A DNA stretch of 64,000 nt from NCBI GenBank assembly GCA_001917535.1, contig MNEF01000094.1, positions 24,482 through 88,481 on the forward strand, in the 5' to 3' direction. Every line of letters starts with the position of its first letter. Position 1 is the first letter of the stretch. The position numbers and the translations under genes are program-made. The notes below the pieces were generated by a model, which was not told the DNA's origin, did not search any database, and was given only the letters and a program-made list of their open reading frames with translations. The stretch comes from Candidatus Rokubacteria bacterium 13_1_40CM_69_27. Its GTDB lineage: Bacteria; Methylomirabilota; Methylomirabilia; Rokubacteriales; CSP1-6. Below, one piece after another: positions 19,366 to 29,180 of this stretch.

Positions 19366-19710
19366 CTAGTGGTCTTCGCCGGAGGGAGCGGGCAGTGCGG
19401 CTCGGTCGGACGCGGACAGGCGGGCGCGCCCCGACTGCGCGTCTCCGTCAGGACGGGCGCTTCGCGCGGGCGCCTCGGGACGCGACAGGCGGACGCGCGG
19501 GCGGAGCTCGACGCGATACTGCCCGGGCGTCTTCAGGGCAGCGGGCTTGGGCTTGCCGGCGCGCGCCGAGCTGACGTGGATCCCTTCCTCGTCCTCTTCG
19601 AACTCGACGCCGGTCGGCGTCGGCGCCACCGGCACCGCGAGGTCGAGCGCGCAGCAGAGCACGAGGATGGGGAGGAACCGACAGGGCTGCAGCAATGACA
19701 TCTTCGACAT
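19366..19710 (-). CDS. hypothetical exported protein
   Basis: MSKMSLLQPCRFLPILVLCCALDLAVPVAPTP signal-like N-terminus. Confidence 0.45.
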   Translation of the reverse strand: MSKMSLLQPCRFLPILVLCCALDLAVPVAPTPTGVEFEEDEEGIHVSSARAGKPKPAALKTPGQYRVELRPRVRLSRPEAPARSARPDGDAQSGRARLSASDRAALPAPSGEDH

Positions 19711-19735
19711 TGTACACCGCGGGCCAGCGCGCGTC

Positions 19736-20932
19736 TCAGACCACCCGCTGCTCGCGCAGCCGTCGGATCTCCGCCTCGGCGTACCCGATCTCGCGGAGAA
19801 TCTCGTCCGCGTGCTGGCCCGGCATGGGCGGCGGGCGCCGCACGCCGGCGCGGCCGGTGGAGAACTCGAGCGGAAAGCGCAGGAGACGCACGGGTCCCGC
19901 CACGGGGTGCGCCATCTCCTGGACGACGTCGGCCGCTCGGACCGCCGGTTCGGCGAAGGTCTCGGCGTGGGAGAGGACGGGCGCCGCCCACACGCCGCGC
20001 GGCACCAGGTGCTCGACCCATTCGGCGGTCGTTCGCGTCTTCAGCACCGGCTCGAGCAGGCGGGCGATCTCCTCGCGCGCTTCGAAGTTGTAGGGCACCG
20101 TCGCGTAGGGCGCCAGCGCGGGCAGGTCGAGGGCCTCCTGGAGCGCGCGGAGAGGCGAGATCGACAGCGCGAGATGCCCGTCCCTGGTCTCGTAGATGCC
20201 GTAGGGGCCGGGATGGAACATGCTGGCCAGCGGGGTAGGGCTCTTTTGCATGCGGGCGCCGTTGAGGAAGTACGTGATGATCTCGAGCTGCAGATCGAGC
20301 CCGGCGCGCAGCATGCTGACCTCGACCTGCAGCCCGCGCCCGGTGCGACCGCGCTCGAGGAGGCCGGCCAGGACGCCCAGGGCCAGCAGCGCCGCGCCGT
20401 GCTGATCGACCACGGCGGTGCCCACGGGCGTGGGCGGCTGGCCGGCCCGCCCCGAGATGCTGGCCAGCCCGGAGATGGCCTGCAATAACAGATCCTGGCC
20501 GGGCCGGTCGCGATAGGGGCTCGACTCGCCGTAGCCGGAGGCCGAGACGTAGATCAGCCGCGGGTTCAGCGCGGACGCCGCCGCGTAGTCGAGGCCCAGG
20601 CGCGTCATCACCCCCGGCCGGAAGTTCTGGACGAGCACGTCGGCGCGCTCGATGAGACGCCGGGCCACGGTCTGGCCCTCGGGCGACTTGAGATCGAGGG
20701 TGAGGCTGCGCTGGTTGCGGTGGGTGGCCAGGTAGAAGGCGCTGACGCCGTTCAGGAAGAGGTCGCACCCCGACCAGTTGCGCTCCCAGAGCGTCCCGCC
20801 CGGGGGCTCGATCTTGACGACGTCGGCCCCGAGGTCGGCCAGGAACTGGACGCCCGACGGCCCCAGCAGGAACTGGGTGAAGCTCAGCACGCGGACGCCG
20901 GCGAGGATGCTCAGCCCGGCCGGCTCGCTCAC
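19736..20932 (-). CDS. CaiB/BaiF family CoA transferase
   Basis: VLSFTQFLLGPSGVQFLADLGADVVKIEPPGGTLWER; DVLVQNFRPGVMTRLGLDY. Confidence 0.9.
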   Translation of the reverse strand: MSEPAGLSILAGVRVLSFTQFLLGPSGVQFLADLGADVVKIEPPGGTLWERNWSGCDLFLNGVSAFYLATHRNQRSLTLDLKSPEGQTVARRLIERADVLVQNFRPGVMTRLGLDYAAASALNPRLIYVSASGYGESSPYRDRPGQDLLLQAISGLASISGRAGQPPTPVGTAVVDQHGAALLALGVLAGLLERGRTGRGLQVEVSMLRAGLDLQLEIITYFLNGARMQKSPTPLASMFHPGPYGIYETRDGHLALSISPLRALQEALDLPALAPYATVPYNFEAREEIARLLEPVLKTRTTAEWVEHLVPRGVWAAPVLSHAETFAEPAVRAADVVQEMAHPVAGPVRLLRFPLEFSTGRAGVRRPPPMPGQHADEILREIGYAEAEIRRLREQRVV

Positions 20933-21348
20933 TCCACCACCTTGAGGATGTGGGTGGCGGCGGCCACCACCTCCCCGCGCTGGTTGGTGCAGGTGACGCG
21001 GGCGAACGTCTTCCGCTCGGCCTCCTTCCGCTCGACGATCTCGTACTCTACCGTCACCGTGTCGCCGATGAAGGCCGCGTGGGGGAAGCGGATCCGGTCG
21101 TAGCCGTAGGAGACGATGGTGCCGCCGAGCCCGGCGCAGATCTCCGTGGATGCCCGCGACATGTAGCCGATCAGCAGGGCGCCGTGGGCGATCCGGCGCC
21201 CGTAGCGGGTGGCCCGCATGTACTCCTCGTCGACGTGGTTCGGCGAGAAGTCGCCGCTGATGCCGGCGAACAGGTAGACGTCCGACTCCCCCACCGTCTT
21301 CCGTACGGTCACCTTCCGACCCACCGTGAGCGCGTCGAATGCGTCCAT
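20929..21348 (-). CDS. MaoC family dehydratase
   Basis: FAGISGDFSPNHVDEEYMRATRYGRRIAHGALLIGYMS. Confidence 0.87.
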   Translation of the reverse strand: MDAFDALTVGRKVTVRKTVGESDVYLFAGISGDFSPNHVDEEYMRATRYGRRIAHGALLIGYMSRASTEICAGLGGTIVSYGYDRIRFPHAAFIGDTVTVEYEIVERKEAERKTFARVTCTNQRGEVVAAATHILKVVE

Positions 21349-21359
21349 AGCTCAGCTCC

Positions 21360-22166
21360 TCAGATTTTCAGGCCCTTGACGACATACTCCTGGGCGAACA
21401 GCGTGACGATGAGGGCCGGGCCGATGGCCATGACCGCGGTGGCGCTCATCAGGTGCCACTCGATGCCCGTCTCGTGGACGAACTGGGCCATGCGGACGGT
21501 GAGCATCGTGGTCCGGCTGCCGGTGAGGATCAAGGCGAAGAGGAACTCGTTCCAGGTGTAGAGCCAGGACAGGATGAAGAGCGCCACGATCCCCGGCGTG
21601 GCCATGGGGAGCGCGATCCGGATGAACGCCCCCCAGCGCGAGCAGCCGTCGATGTACGCCGCGTACTCGGCCTCGGGCTCGATCCCATCGAAGAAGCCCT
21701 TCATGATCCAGGAGAAGAAGCAGATGTGGATGGCGATGTGGGGCAGGAGCAGCCCCAGGTACGTGTCCAGGATGCCCATCCACTGGGTGAGCAGATAGAG
21801 CGGGATGACCCAGGAGATGTAGGGGATGCAGCGGAAGAGGTAGATGAGGCCGAACCAGAGGTTGCTGGCGGCGCCCGAAAAGCGGGAGAGCATGTAGCCG
21901 GAGGTGATGGTGACCGCCAGCGAGAAGACCGTGGCCAGCGTCGCGATGAGCGCGCTGTTGACGAAGGCCTCCTTCATCTCCGGCTTGGCCAGCGCCTCGG
22001 CGAAGTTGCCCAGTGTAAACTCCGTGCCGCGGTGGACGTAGAAGACCCCGGAGGCCGGGCGGATCGCCGTCAGCACCATCCAGGCCACCGGCAAGACCAG
22101 GAGCAGCGTCACCCCGGTGACCGCCAGCCCGAAGAACGCCCGCTTCCACCCCGGGGCTATCGCGAC
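21360..22166 (-). CDS. carbohydrate-type ABC transporter permease (MalG-like)
   Basis: YAAYIDGCSRWGAFIRIALPMATPGIVALFILSWLYTWNEFLFALIL (EAA loop); no clear ATG/GTG start near the expected N-terminus, start approximate. Confidence 0.82.
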   Translation of the reverse strand, partial: VAIAPGWKRAFFGLAVTGVTLLLVLPVAWMVLTAIRPASGVFYVHRGTEFTLGNFAEALAKPEMKEAFVNSALIATLATVFSLAVTITSGYMLSRFSGAASNLWFGLIYLFRCIPYISWVIPLYLLTQWMGILDTYLGLLLPHIAIHICFFSWIMKGFFDGIEPEAEYAAYIDGCSRWGAFIRIALPMATPGIVALFILSWLYTWNEFLFALILTGSRTTMLTVRMAQFVHETGIEWHLMSATAVMAIGPALIVTLFAQEYVVKGLKI

Positions 22167-23098
22167 ACCTCCACCACGTAGCTCAGGACTTTGTAGAGCA
22201 CACCGCCCACGACCATGATGATGCCCGCGCCGATCATGGAGGCCGCCGCCCCCAGATCGAAGTTCAGGTACACGAAGGCCTGCTTGTAGGCGTAGATGCT
22301 GAAGACCTCGGTGGAGCGCGCCGGGCCCCCCTTGGTGATCGTCCACACGATGTCGAAGACGCGGAAGGCGTCGATCGTCCGGATGGTGATGCAGACCATC
22401 AAGACGGGTCGGAGGAGTGGCAGCGTGATGTTGCGGAACACCTGCCAGGGGCCGGCGCCGTCCATCCGCGCCGCCTCGTGAGGCTCGACCGGCAGCGTCT
22501 GGAGCGCGGCCAGGATCAGGAGGGTGAACCACGGCGTCCACAGCCAGATGTCGGTCCCGATGACGATGGCCAGGCTGGTCCACCGGCTCACCAGCCAGGC
22601 CACCGGCTCCAGGCCGAGCGCTTCGAGGATCACGTTGGCGATGCCGAACTGATCGTTGAACATCCACGTGATCATGATCGCGGCCACCACGGGCGGCACC
22701 ATCAGGGGCAGGAGAATGGCGGTGCGGACGAGCCGCTGGCCCCGGAAGCGCCGGTTGATCAGCGTGGCCAGCCCGAGCCCGGCCAGGAGCCCGCCGCTCA
22801 CCGAGGCCAGCATGAAGAGGAAGGTGTTGGGCAGGACGGTGCCGTAGAAGAGCGGGTCGGCCAGGATGCGGCGGTAATTGGCGAGCCCGACGAAGGTCTT
22901 CTGGGGGTTGAAGAGGCTCCAGCTCCGGAAGCTCGCGTTGGCGCCGATCAGGATGGGCACGATCTGAAAGGCCACCAGGATCACCAGGGCGGGGAGGATG
23001 AGCGCGAGCATGAACCGCTGGCGCTCCCCGAATCTCCCCCGCCGGCGGGGAGCGAGTGTCGTTGCCGTCGCTGGTTCAACTGTCGTCCGAAGCGCCAT
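22157..23098 (-). CDS. carbohydrate-type ABC transporter permease (MalF-like)
   Basis: PHEAARMDGAGPWQVFRNITLPLLRPVLMVCITIRTIDAFRVFD. Confidence 0.87.
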   Translation of the reverse strand: MALRTTVEPATATTLAPRRRGRFGERQRFMLALILPALVILVAFQIVPILIGANASFRSWSLFNPQKTFVGLANYRRILADPLFYGTVLPNTFLFMLASVSGGLLAGLGLATLINRRFRGQRLVRTAILLPLMVPPVVAAIMITWMFNDQFGIANVILEALGLEPVAWLVSRWTSLAIVIGTDIWLWTPWFTLLILAALQTLPVEPHEAARMDGAGPWQVFRNITLPLLRPVLMVCITIRTIDAFRVFDIVWTITKGGPARSTEVFSIYAYKQAFVYLNFDLGAAASMIGAGIIMVVGGVLYKVLSYVVEVSR

Positions 23099-23116
23099 CG
23101 AAAGGATCGTCGCTTT

Positions 23117-23222
23117 CGAGCGCCGGCTTCGCCGGCGCAACCCTATTGGGGAGGTTCGGAGGGGGCCGCGAGGCCCCCTCTGACTATGGATCTCGGAAGG
23201 GGGGCGAAGCCCCCCTCCGAGT
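23117..23222 (-). repeat. family 1 composite element, copy R4
   Basis: Reverse complement matches R3 architecture including linker AGATCCATAGTCAGAGGGGGCC; abuts the stop of the substrate-binding protein gene. Confidence 0.9.
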
Positions 23223-24539
23223 TCAGCTCCGCGCCGCGATCTCGCTCATCATCTTCGCCCCTTCGGCCAGCGTCGGCTTGATGGCGTCCCGAGGGCCGGT
23301 GACCGCCTTGACCATGTGGTCGATGCCGGTGGCGAAGAATTCGGGCCAGCGGGCGAAGTAGAACGCGCCGTGGATGATCTTCTCCGACTCCACCGTGGCC
23401 GCCCGGAACTTCCGGAACACCGCGTCGGTCTTGATGAGCTCCTTCTGGACCTCCTCGTTGGGCGGAAAGCCGCCGGTGGTCTTCCAGAGGTCGACCTGGG
23501 CCTCGCGGTTCAGGTTGATCCAGTTGAGCAGCTCCTTGGCCATCTTCTTCTTGGCCGGGTCGATGTGGCTCGGAATCGCCCACGCCCAGGCGTCGCGCCA
23601 GGCGATGGACTTGAACTTCGCGCGCGGCCCCATCGGGAACGAAGCCACGCTGATCTTCCCGGCGACCTTGGACTGCTTGGGGTCGTTGAACTTCCCGTAC
23701 AGCGTCGTGTCGGCCATGGTGATGGCGGCGTCGCCGGCCATGAAGATCGCGTTGGCGTCGTCGCGCGAGTAGCCGGGCTGGCCGGGCGGCACGATCTTGT
23801 GCGTCTTGATGTTGTCCCACCAGAACTCGACGGCCTGCACCGCCTCCGGCTCGGCGATCGCCGCTTTCCAGCCGTGCCGGCCGAGCTCCTCGTTGCGGCG
23901 CTCGTGGATCGGCAGCATGAGATCACCGCCGTTGGCCCAGATGGACCAGAAGAAGGTAAACCAGCCGTGGGGGTACTTCATGCCGCCGGCGAACCCCCAC
24001 TTGACCTTGCCGTCCTTCTGGAGGCGCTGGCAGGTCTTCACCAGGTTGTCCCAGGTCCGCGGGAACTCGCTCTCCTTGAGGAGATCGGTGCGATAGAAAA
24101 ACGTCCCGATCGTCTCCACGAAGGCCACGCCCGTATCCTTGCCCTCCCACACGAACGGCGGCTCATAGAGAAACCGGCTCATCTTCTTGATAGCGGGCAC
24201 GTCGTCGACGGGCTCCAGGTAGCGCCCCCAGAGCTGGCCCCAGTCGTCGTTGTGCCAGATGACATCGTACTGGCCGCCTCTCGATGTCAGATTGGCGGTC
24301 ATCTTTTCGACGTAGACTTCGTATGAAGTCGGTACCAGCGTGAGCGCTACCTTGTGCTCGGTCGCCCAGACCTTCATCCACTTGATCGAGTTCTCGTGGA
24401 TGGGGTGCGGCATGTAGCCGATCTTGAGGTCCATCTGCTGGGCCCCAGCCGGGGCCGCGGCGCCGAGGCCGAGCGCCAGGCCCCCGCCCACGGTTCTGAG
24501 GAACGTCCGTCGGTTCACGGTGACGCGCTGCTCGCTCAT
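23223..24539 (-). CDS. extracellular solute-binding protein, sugar ABC type, Tat-like signal
   Basis: NRRTFLRTVGGGLALGLGAAAPAGA; YDVIWHNDDWGQLWGRYLEPVDD; ANAIFMAGDAAITMADTTLYG. Confidence 0.87.
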   Translation of the reverse strand: MSEQRVTVNRRTFLRTVGGGLALGLGAAAPAGAQQMDLKIGYMPHPIHENSIKWMKVWATEHKVALTLVPTSYEVYVEKMTANLTSRGGQYDVIWHNDDWGQLWGRYLEPVDDVPAIKKMSRFLYEPPFVWEGKDTGVAFVETIGTFFYRTDLLKESEFPRTWDNLVKTCQRLQKDGKVKWGFAGGMKYPHGWFTFFWSIWANGGDLMLPIHERRNEELGRHGWKAAIAEPEAVQAVEFWWDNIKTHKIVPPGQPGYSRDDANAIFMAGDAAITMADTTLYGKFNDPKQSKVAGKISVASFPMGPRAKFKSIAWRDAWAWAIPSHIDPAKKKMAKELLNWINLNREAQVDLWKTTGGFPPNEEVQKELIKTDAVFRKFRAATVESEKIIHGAFYFARWPEFFATGIDHMVKAVTGPRDAIKPTLAEGAKMMSEIAARS

Positions 24540-24677
24540 CTGGCGTCCTCCTCTGGCGCGGGAGGTTCGTATCGGGCGGTGGTTGGAGTGCAAGGCATAG
24601 CATCTCCGGCCGCACGCCCGCAACTCGAAATTTGCCCGCCGTTCGCATATCTTCGAGAGGGGGTTGCAAGGACAACC

Positions 24678-26375
24678 ATGACGCCCCGGACACGCATCGG
24701 CCTGGCGGTCCTGCTGGCGATCGCCTTTCCCACACCCCGTGTCGGCCACGCCGAGTGGTGGAAGGAGCCGCCCGCCAGCCGCCTCGATCAGAAGATCGTC
24801 GATGCGTCGGGTCAGACCGCGGCGCGGCTCAGGTGGGACGACGGCTCCATCCAGGTCAGGGCGCGGGCCACCACGGACGGGCCGCCCGCGCCCGATCAGG
24901 CCGACGAGCGAGCGCGGGCGCTGGACGCCGCGCGCCAGCGCGCGCAGCTCAAGCTGGCGGAGATCGTCGAGGGGGTGACGATCGACGGCGCCACCGACGT
25001 GAAGAACGCGATGGCCAGCGAGCCGACGGTGCGCTCGGCGGTGCAGGCGCGGCTGCGGGGCGCCGTGGTCGTCAGCGAGACCGTCGGCGACCGGTCCGAC
25101 GGCTCGGCGTGGGCCGAGGTCGCGCTGGAGCTGCGCTTGCGGGGGACCGGCGGCCTCACCGAGCCGGTCGTCGCCTGGGCGGCGTCGCGTCCCGCCAGCC
25201 CCTACCGCCCGGATCCCGGCTTCCGCGTCGACGAGCCCTACACGGGTCTCATCGTGGATGCGTCGGACGCCGGTTTCTCGCCCGCGCTGGCGCCACGGCT
25301 GATCGAGGAGGGCTCCGGCGCCGTCGTCTTCGGGCCGCAGATGATCCAGTTCGCGGCCATGAGCCAGCAGGGGCCCGCGGGATACGCGGTGGCGATCAGC
25401 GAGGCGCGCCAGAACGGACGCGTGGGCGCCAATCCACTCATCGTCCGGGCGACCGGCGCCGCGGGCGAGCGGCGGGGAGACCTCCTGCTGGCGCCCAAGG
25501 ATGCCCAGCGCGTGCTGGCGGCCGATCGCGGAGGGCGTTTCCTGGGCAGGGCGGCCGTGGTCGTCGTCCTCGGCAAGGAGCAGCGCGAGCTCACGGTACC
25601 GCCCGGCAAGCGCCACGCGCTCGTCATCGGGATCGACGACTACCCGCAGGGGTCCCCCAGCGGCGACGCCAAGCTGAGCTATGCCGTGCGCGACGCGCAA
25701 ACGCTCGCCCAGCTCCTGACCCGGGCGCCCGGGTTCGGCCCCGACGGCGTCACGCTGCTCGAGAACGCCACCCGCGACCTGGTGATCGGGGCGCTGCGCG
25801 CCTTGCGCGCGCGGGTGAGCGACGAGGACAGCGTGATCGTCTTCTTCGCGGGGCACGGCGCGGTGGGGCCGGGAGGCGACGGGCGCCTCCATCACTACCT
25901 GCTTCCGCACGACGGCCAGCTCGCCGATCTCGCAGGGACCGCACTGATGGACGATCGCCTCGAGGAGCTGATCGGTCAGCTCCCCACCCGGCAGGTGGTC
26001 GTGCTCCTCGATGCCGGCTACGTGGGCGGTGGGACCGGGACGATGCGCGCGCGGGGCCTCACGAATCCTTCCGCGACGCCGCTGCCGAAGCCACCGATCG
26101 AGGCCGGCGTCGGGCGCGTCGTCATCTCGGCCGGCACGCCCGATCATCCGGCGTTCGAGGACGACCAGCGGGGTGGTCTCTTCACCTCGTTCCTCGTGGA
26201 GGGCCTGCGCGGCGCCGCCGATCTCAACGGCGACGGGGCCGTCACGGTGCTCGAGCTCTACCAGTACGTGGCTCCCCGCCTCGGAGACTACGCGTGGCGG
26301 CAGTACCACGTCGAGCAGACGCCCCTGCTCGAGATCCGCGGGCCGTCGGGGGAGATCGTGCTGATACGGCGGTGA
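24678..26375 (+). CDS. caspase-fold (peptidase C14-like) exported protein, catalytic Cys absent
   Basis: RHALVIGIDDYPQG, SVIVFFAGHGAVGP, VVVLLDAGYVGGG, EF-hand-like DLNGDGAVTVLEL. Confidence 0.85.
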   Translation: MTPRTRIGLAVLLAIAFPTPRVGHAEWWKEPPASRLDQKIVDASGQTAARLRWDDGSIQVRARATTDGPPAPDQADERARALDAARQRAQLKLAEIVEGVTIDGATDVKNAMASEPTVRSAVQARLRGAVVVSETVGDRSDGSAWAEVALELRLRGTGGLTEPVVAWAASRPASPYRPDPGFRVDEPYTGLIVDASDAGFSPALAPRLIEEGSGAVVFGPQMIQFAAMSQQGPAGYAVAISEARQNGRVGANPLIVRATGAAGERRGDLLLAPKDAQRVLAADRGGRFLGRAAVVVVLGKEQRELTVPPGKRHALVIGIDDYPQGSPSGDAKLSYAVRDAQTLAQLLTRAPGFGPDGVTLLENATRDLVIGALRALRARVSDEDSVIVFFAGHGAVGPGGDGRLHHYLLPHDGQLADLAGTALMDDRLEELIGQLPTRQVVVLLDAGYVGGGTGTMRARGLTNPSATPLPKPPIEAGVGRVVISAGTPDHPAFEDDQRGGLFTSFLVEGLRGAADLNGDGAVTVLELYQYVAPRLGDYAWRQYHVEQTPLLEIRGPSGEIVLIRR

Positions 26376-26386
26376 GAGATGCAGCC

Positions 26387-26908
26387 CTAGATCAACCTGT
26401 CGAGTACCTCGGCCGGGACCATCCGGCGCAATCCGGGATGCGCTTCGAGCAGACGCGCGATGTCCGCCAGGTCCTTCTGGCGCTTGCTCGGGCGCCGGGA
26501 CGGATCCAGGACGGCCCAGATCTTCCCCTGGAGAACGTCTTGGAGATGGGCCACCGGCAAGCGCACACCCAAGACGTCTCGCACCGTGGCCCGGTCCACG
26601 AACGCGCCGTACCTCTGGTCGGTCTGGATCTGCACCCTGAGGTCGGAGCCAGGCTCCGAGACATTCAGGCTGTGGGCAAAACGTTCCACTCTGAAGGCCC
26701 CTCGCATCAGGCGCTCGACCTGGGGAAGCTGGTCGACGGCGACGGCGAGGTCCAGGTCGAGGCTCACGACCGGTTCGACGTACGCGTTCACCCCCTGGCC
26801 GCCGACGACGCAATATCGGATCCCGTGATCGCGCAGGATGGCGATCAACCGATCGAGGAAATCGGTCGTGTCCGCCGTCACGGTCTTCCAGAACGCCAGC
26901 GCGCGCAT
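26387..26908 (-). CDS. nucleotidyltransferase-fold protein (AbiEii-like)
   Basis: YCVVGGQGVNAYVEPVVSLDLDLAVAV (GG...DxD), C-terminal RQKDLADIARLLEAHP. Confidence 0.7.
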   Translation of the reverse strand: MRALAFWKTVTADTTDFLDRLIAILRDHGIRYCVVGGQGVNAYVEPVVSLDLDLAVAVDQLPQVERLMRGAFRVERFAHSLNVSEPGSDLRVQIQTDQRYGAFVDRATVRDVLGVRLPVAHLQDVLQGKIWAVLDPSRRPSKRQKDLADIARLLEAHPGLRRMVPAEVLDRLI

Positions 26909-26993
26909 GTCAACTCGCTCCCTACGATAGCAGGAGACCACGGCGGTCGTCATAACCCACGTCGGGCTGGCGCCTGCGGGTCGGGCGGCTGGT

Positions 26994-28330
26994 CTACGCC
27001 GTCGCCGGGGCCGGGGCGGCGGTGGGACGCGTCCCGATGGGCTCCTCGCGAATGAGCAGGCTGAGGCCGGCGGCCAGGATGGCCATCAACGCCGCGGAGA
27101 CGAACGCGCTCGCATAGCTGCCCGTCCACTCGAAGATCCAGCCCGCCAGCGCGGCGCCGAGCGCGGCCCCGACCTGGTGGGAGAAGAAGATCCAGCCGCT
27201 GAGCTCGCCCACCGAGTAGCGCCCGAAGATGTTGGCGGTCAGCGTCGTCGTCGGCGGCACCGTCGAGATGTAGTTGAGGCCGAAGAGGGCGGCCCACACG
27301 TGCAGTGACGGCACGTTCCACACGTAGAGCAGGAAGATCAGGGAGAGGCCGCGGATGAAGTAGTAGAAGGCCAGCGGCCCCCGGCGCCCGAAGCGGTCGC
27401 AGATCCAGCCCGAGCCGACCGTGCCCATGATGTTCATCGCGCCCATCACCCCCAGCGCGGCGGAGGCCTGGAAGGGCGTGAAGTTGTGCTCCAGCGCGTG
27501 GGGCATGAAGTGGGTGAGGACCACGCCGTTGGAGGTGTAGCCGCAAACGAAGAAGGTCGCCATCAGGAGCCAGAAGGGCAGCGTCTGGGCCGCGTCCACG
27601 ACGGAGACGCGCTCGGCGGCGACGGTGGCGGCGGCCTGCGCCGCGCTCCGGATGGATCCGGCGGCGCCGTAGGGCCGGAGCCCGCGATCCTCCGGATTGT
27701 TGCCGATGAGCCACAGGCCGACGGGGAGCACGAGCACCAGGAGGCCCAGGCCCAGCCAGAAGTAGCTCGTGCGCCAGCCGTACCAGACCGTCAGGGCCAT
27801 AGCCAGCGGGATCACAACGAGCTGTCCGGCCGACATGCCGCCCGCCGCGATCCCGATGGCCAGCCCCCGCCGCGCCTCGAACCAGCGGGCCACCACCGTC
27901 GAGCCGGTGGTTATGGCGACGCCCCCGGCGCCCAGCGCCATGAACAGACCGGCGGTGACGTAGACGTGCCAGAGCTGTTGCACGAAGGCCGATCCGAGCG
28001 AGCCGAGGCCCAGCAGGAGCAGGGCGCTGCCGATGACGGCGCGGGGTCCCCAGCGATCGGCCATCCGTCCCACCAGCGGCCCGGCGGCGCCGAGCAGGAG
28101 CAGGGAGATCGCGGCGGCACCGGACAGTGCGCCGCGGCTCCAGCCGAACTCCGCCTCCATGGGCTTGATGTAGACGCCGAAGACGGAGCGAAGCCCGGAG
28201 GCGGCCATCATGCAGAGGGTGAGCGCGGCCAGGACGACCCAGGCCGGGTGCAGCCGGCGGGATTCGATTAGGGGTGCGACCGCAGAGGACGTAGGTGAGG
28301 CGGCGAGCGTCCGGGGCCGTATTGGAGTGA
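26994..28330 (-). CDS. MFS transporter (start unresolved)
   Basis: FGVYIKPMEAEFGWSRGALSGAAAISLLLLGAAGPLVGRMADRWGPRAVIG; no ATG/GTG/TTG at the expected N-terminus. Confidence 0.82.
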
Positions 28331-28882
28331 CTAGGCGTCGCGCTTGCCAGTGGTATCGCGTACCTGACCGAGCCACGCCGCCAGCTTTTCGAAGTCCTTT
28401 CCGGTCAGCCGGTATCGCTTCTCCTCGATGAGCTTCAGTGCATCGGACGTGAACGTCGAGGTTGTCGCGATCAACCCCCGCGTTGCTTCTCGCTCTTCTA
28501 CCTCGTAAGCGAACTGCTTGACCACGGGTTCGCCGACCTTGTGATCCTCGGCGAACCTCTTGCACTGCACGATCACCAACTCGTGCCCCAGATCGCCGCG
28601 CCGCTCCGCGAAGATGTCTACTCCGCCGTCTCGCCCCCGGCCTCCCAGAATGACATCTGGATAACCCTGGTTGCGCAGAAGCTCGGCCACGAGTTCCTGA
28701 AAAGCCCAGGCAGACAGGCCGTAGAGTCCACGAGGATTCTCGATAAGGTGGCTGATGAGTCTTGGGTCGGTGATCGGTATGACGCCCGACGCGAATTGTT
28801 CAGGCGTGATCACTCGGCTCTCGTCCGCCCGAAGGCTCTGTTCGGGTGTCCAGCCGCCCTGCAAGGCCAGCAGCAACGACAT
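28331..28882 (-). CDS. Mrr-like restriction endonuclease domain protein
   Basis: FQELVAELLRNQGYPDVILGGRGRDGGVDIFAERRGDLGHELVIVQCKRF (PD-(D/E)XK D...QxK). Confidence 0.8.
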   Translation of the reverse strand: MSLLLALQGGWTPEQSLRADESRVITPEQFASGVIPITDPRLISHLIENPRGLYGLSAWAFQELVAELLRNQGYPDVILGGRGRDGGVDIFAERRGDLGHELVIVQCKRFAEDHKVGEPVVKQFAYEVEEREATRGLIATTSTFTSDALKLIEEKRYRLTGKDFEKLAAWLGQVRDTTGKRDA

Positions 28883-29180
28883 GGCTCAATAGTAAGCCGC
28901 GCCGTTGACGCACCAAGCTCGGGAGAGCCGCTGTGTGCCGTGCCTGATATCCCGTGTTGTCAGGACAGGCGAAACTGCGTTGCTATTTCGTTGCCACGGG
29001 CGGGGGTGTTTCTGGGTGATTTTGGGGTTCGGGAGCTCCGGGCATCGTCACCGGAACCCCCGGAGAACTTCAAGAGTGCCGGGGTTTGGTGGTGGCCCCG
29101 GCGGGACCCGCGCGCTTTAGGTTGACGGTGCCACTGCGCACCGTGTACCGGCGGGCGGCGTGACGCGCGCGTCGTCGACC

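Noticed and set aside
21360-24539. Sugar-type ABC transporter lacking an ATPase as a novel system
   Set aside because: Shared MsmX/UgpC-type ATPases encoded elsewhere are common, so absence in the window is not informative
24540-26813. N-terminal part of the 1196-aa minus ORF upstream of the solute-binding protein
   Set aside because: Antisense shadow of the caspase-fold gene; the real start MSEQRVTVNRRTFL is at 24539
28885-29180. Non-coding stretch with GGAACCCCCGGAGAACTT resembling IS end debris
   Set aside because: No transposase fragment, inverted termini or target duplication could be identified by eye
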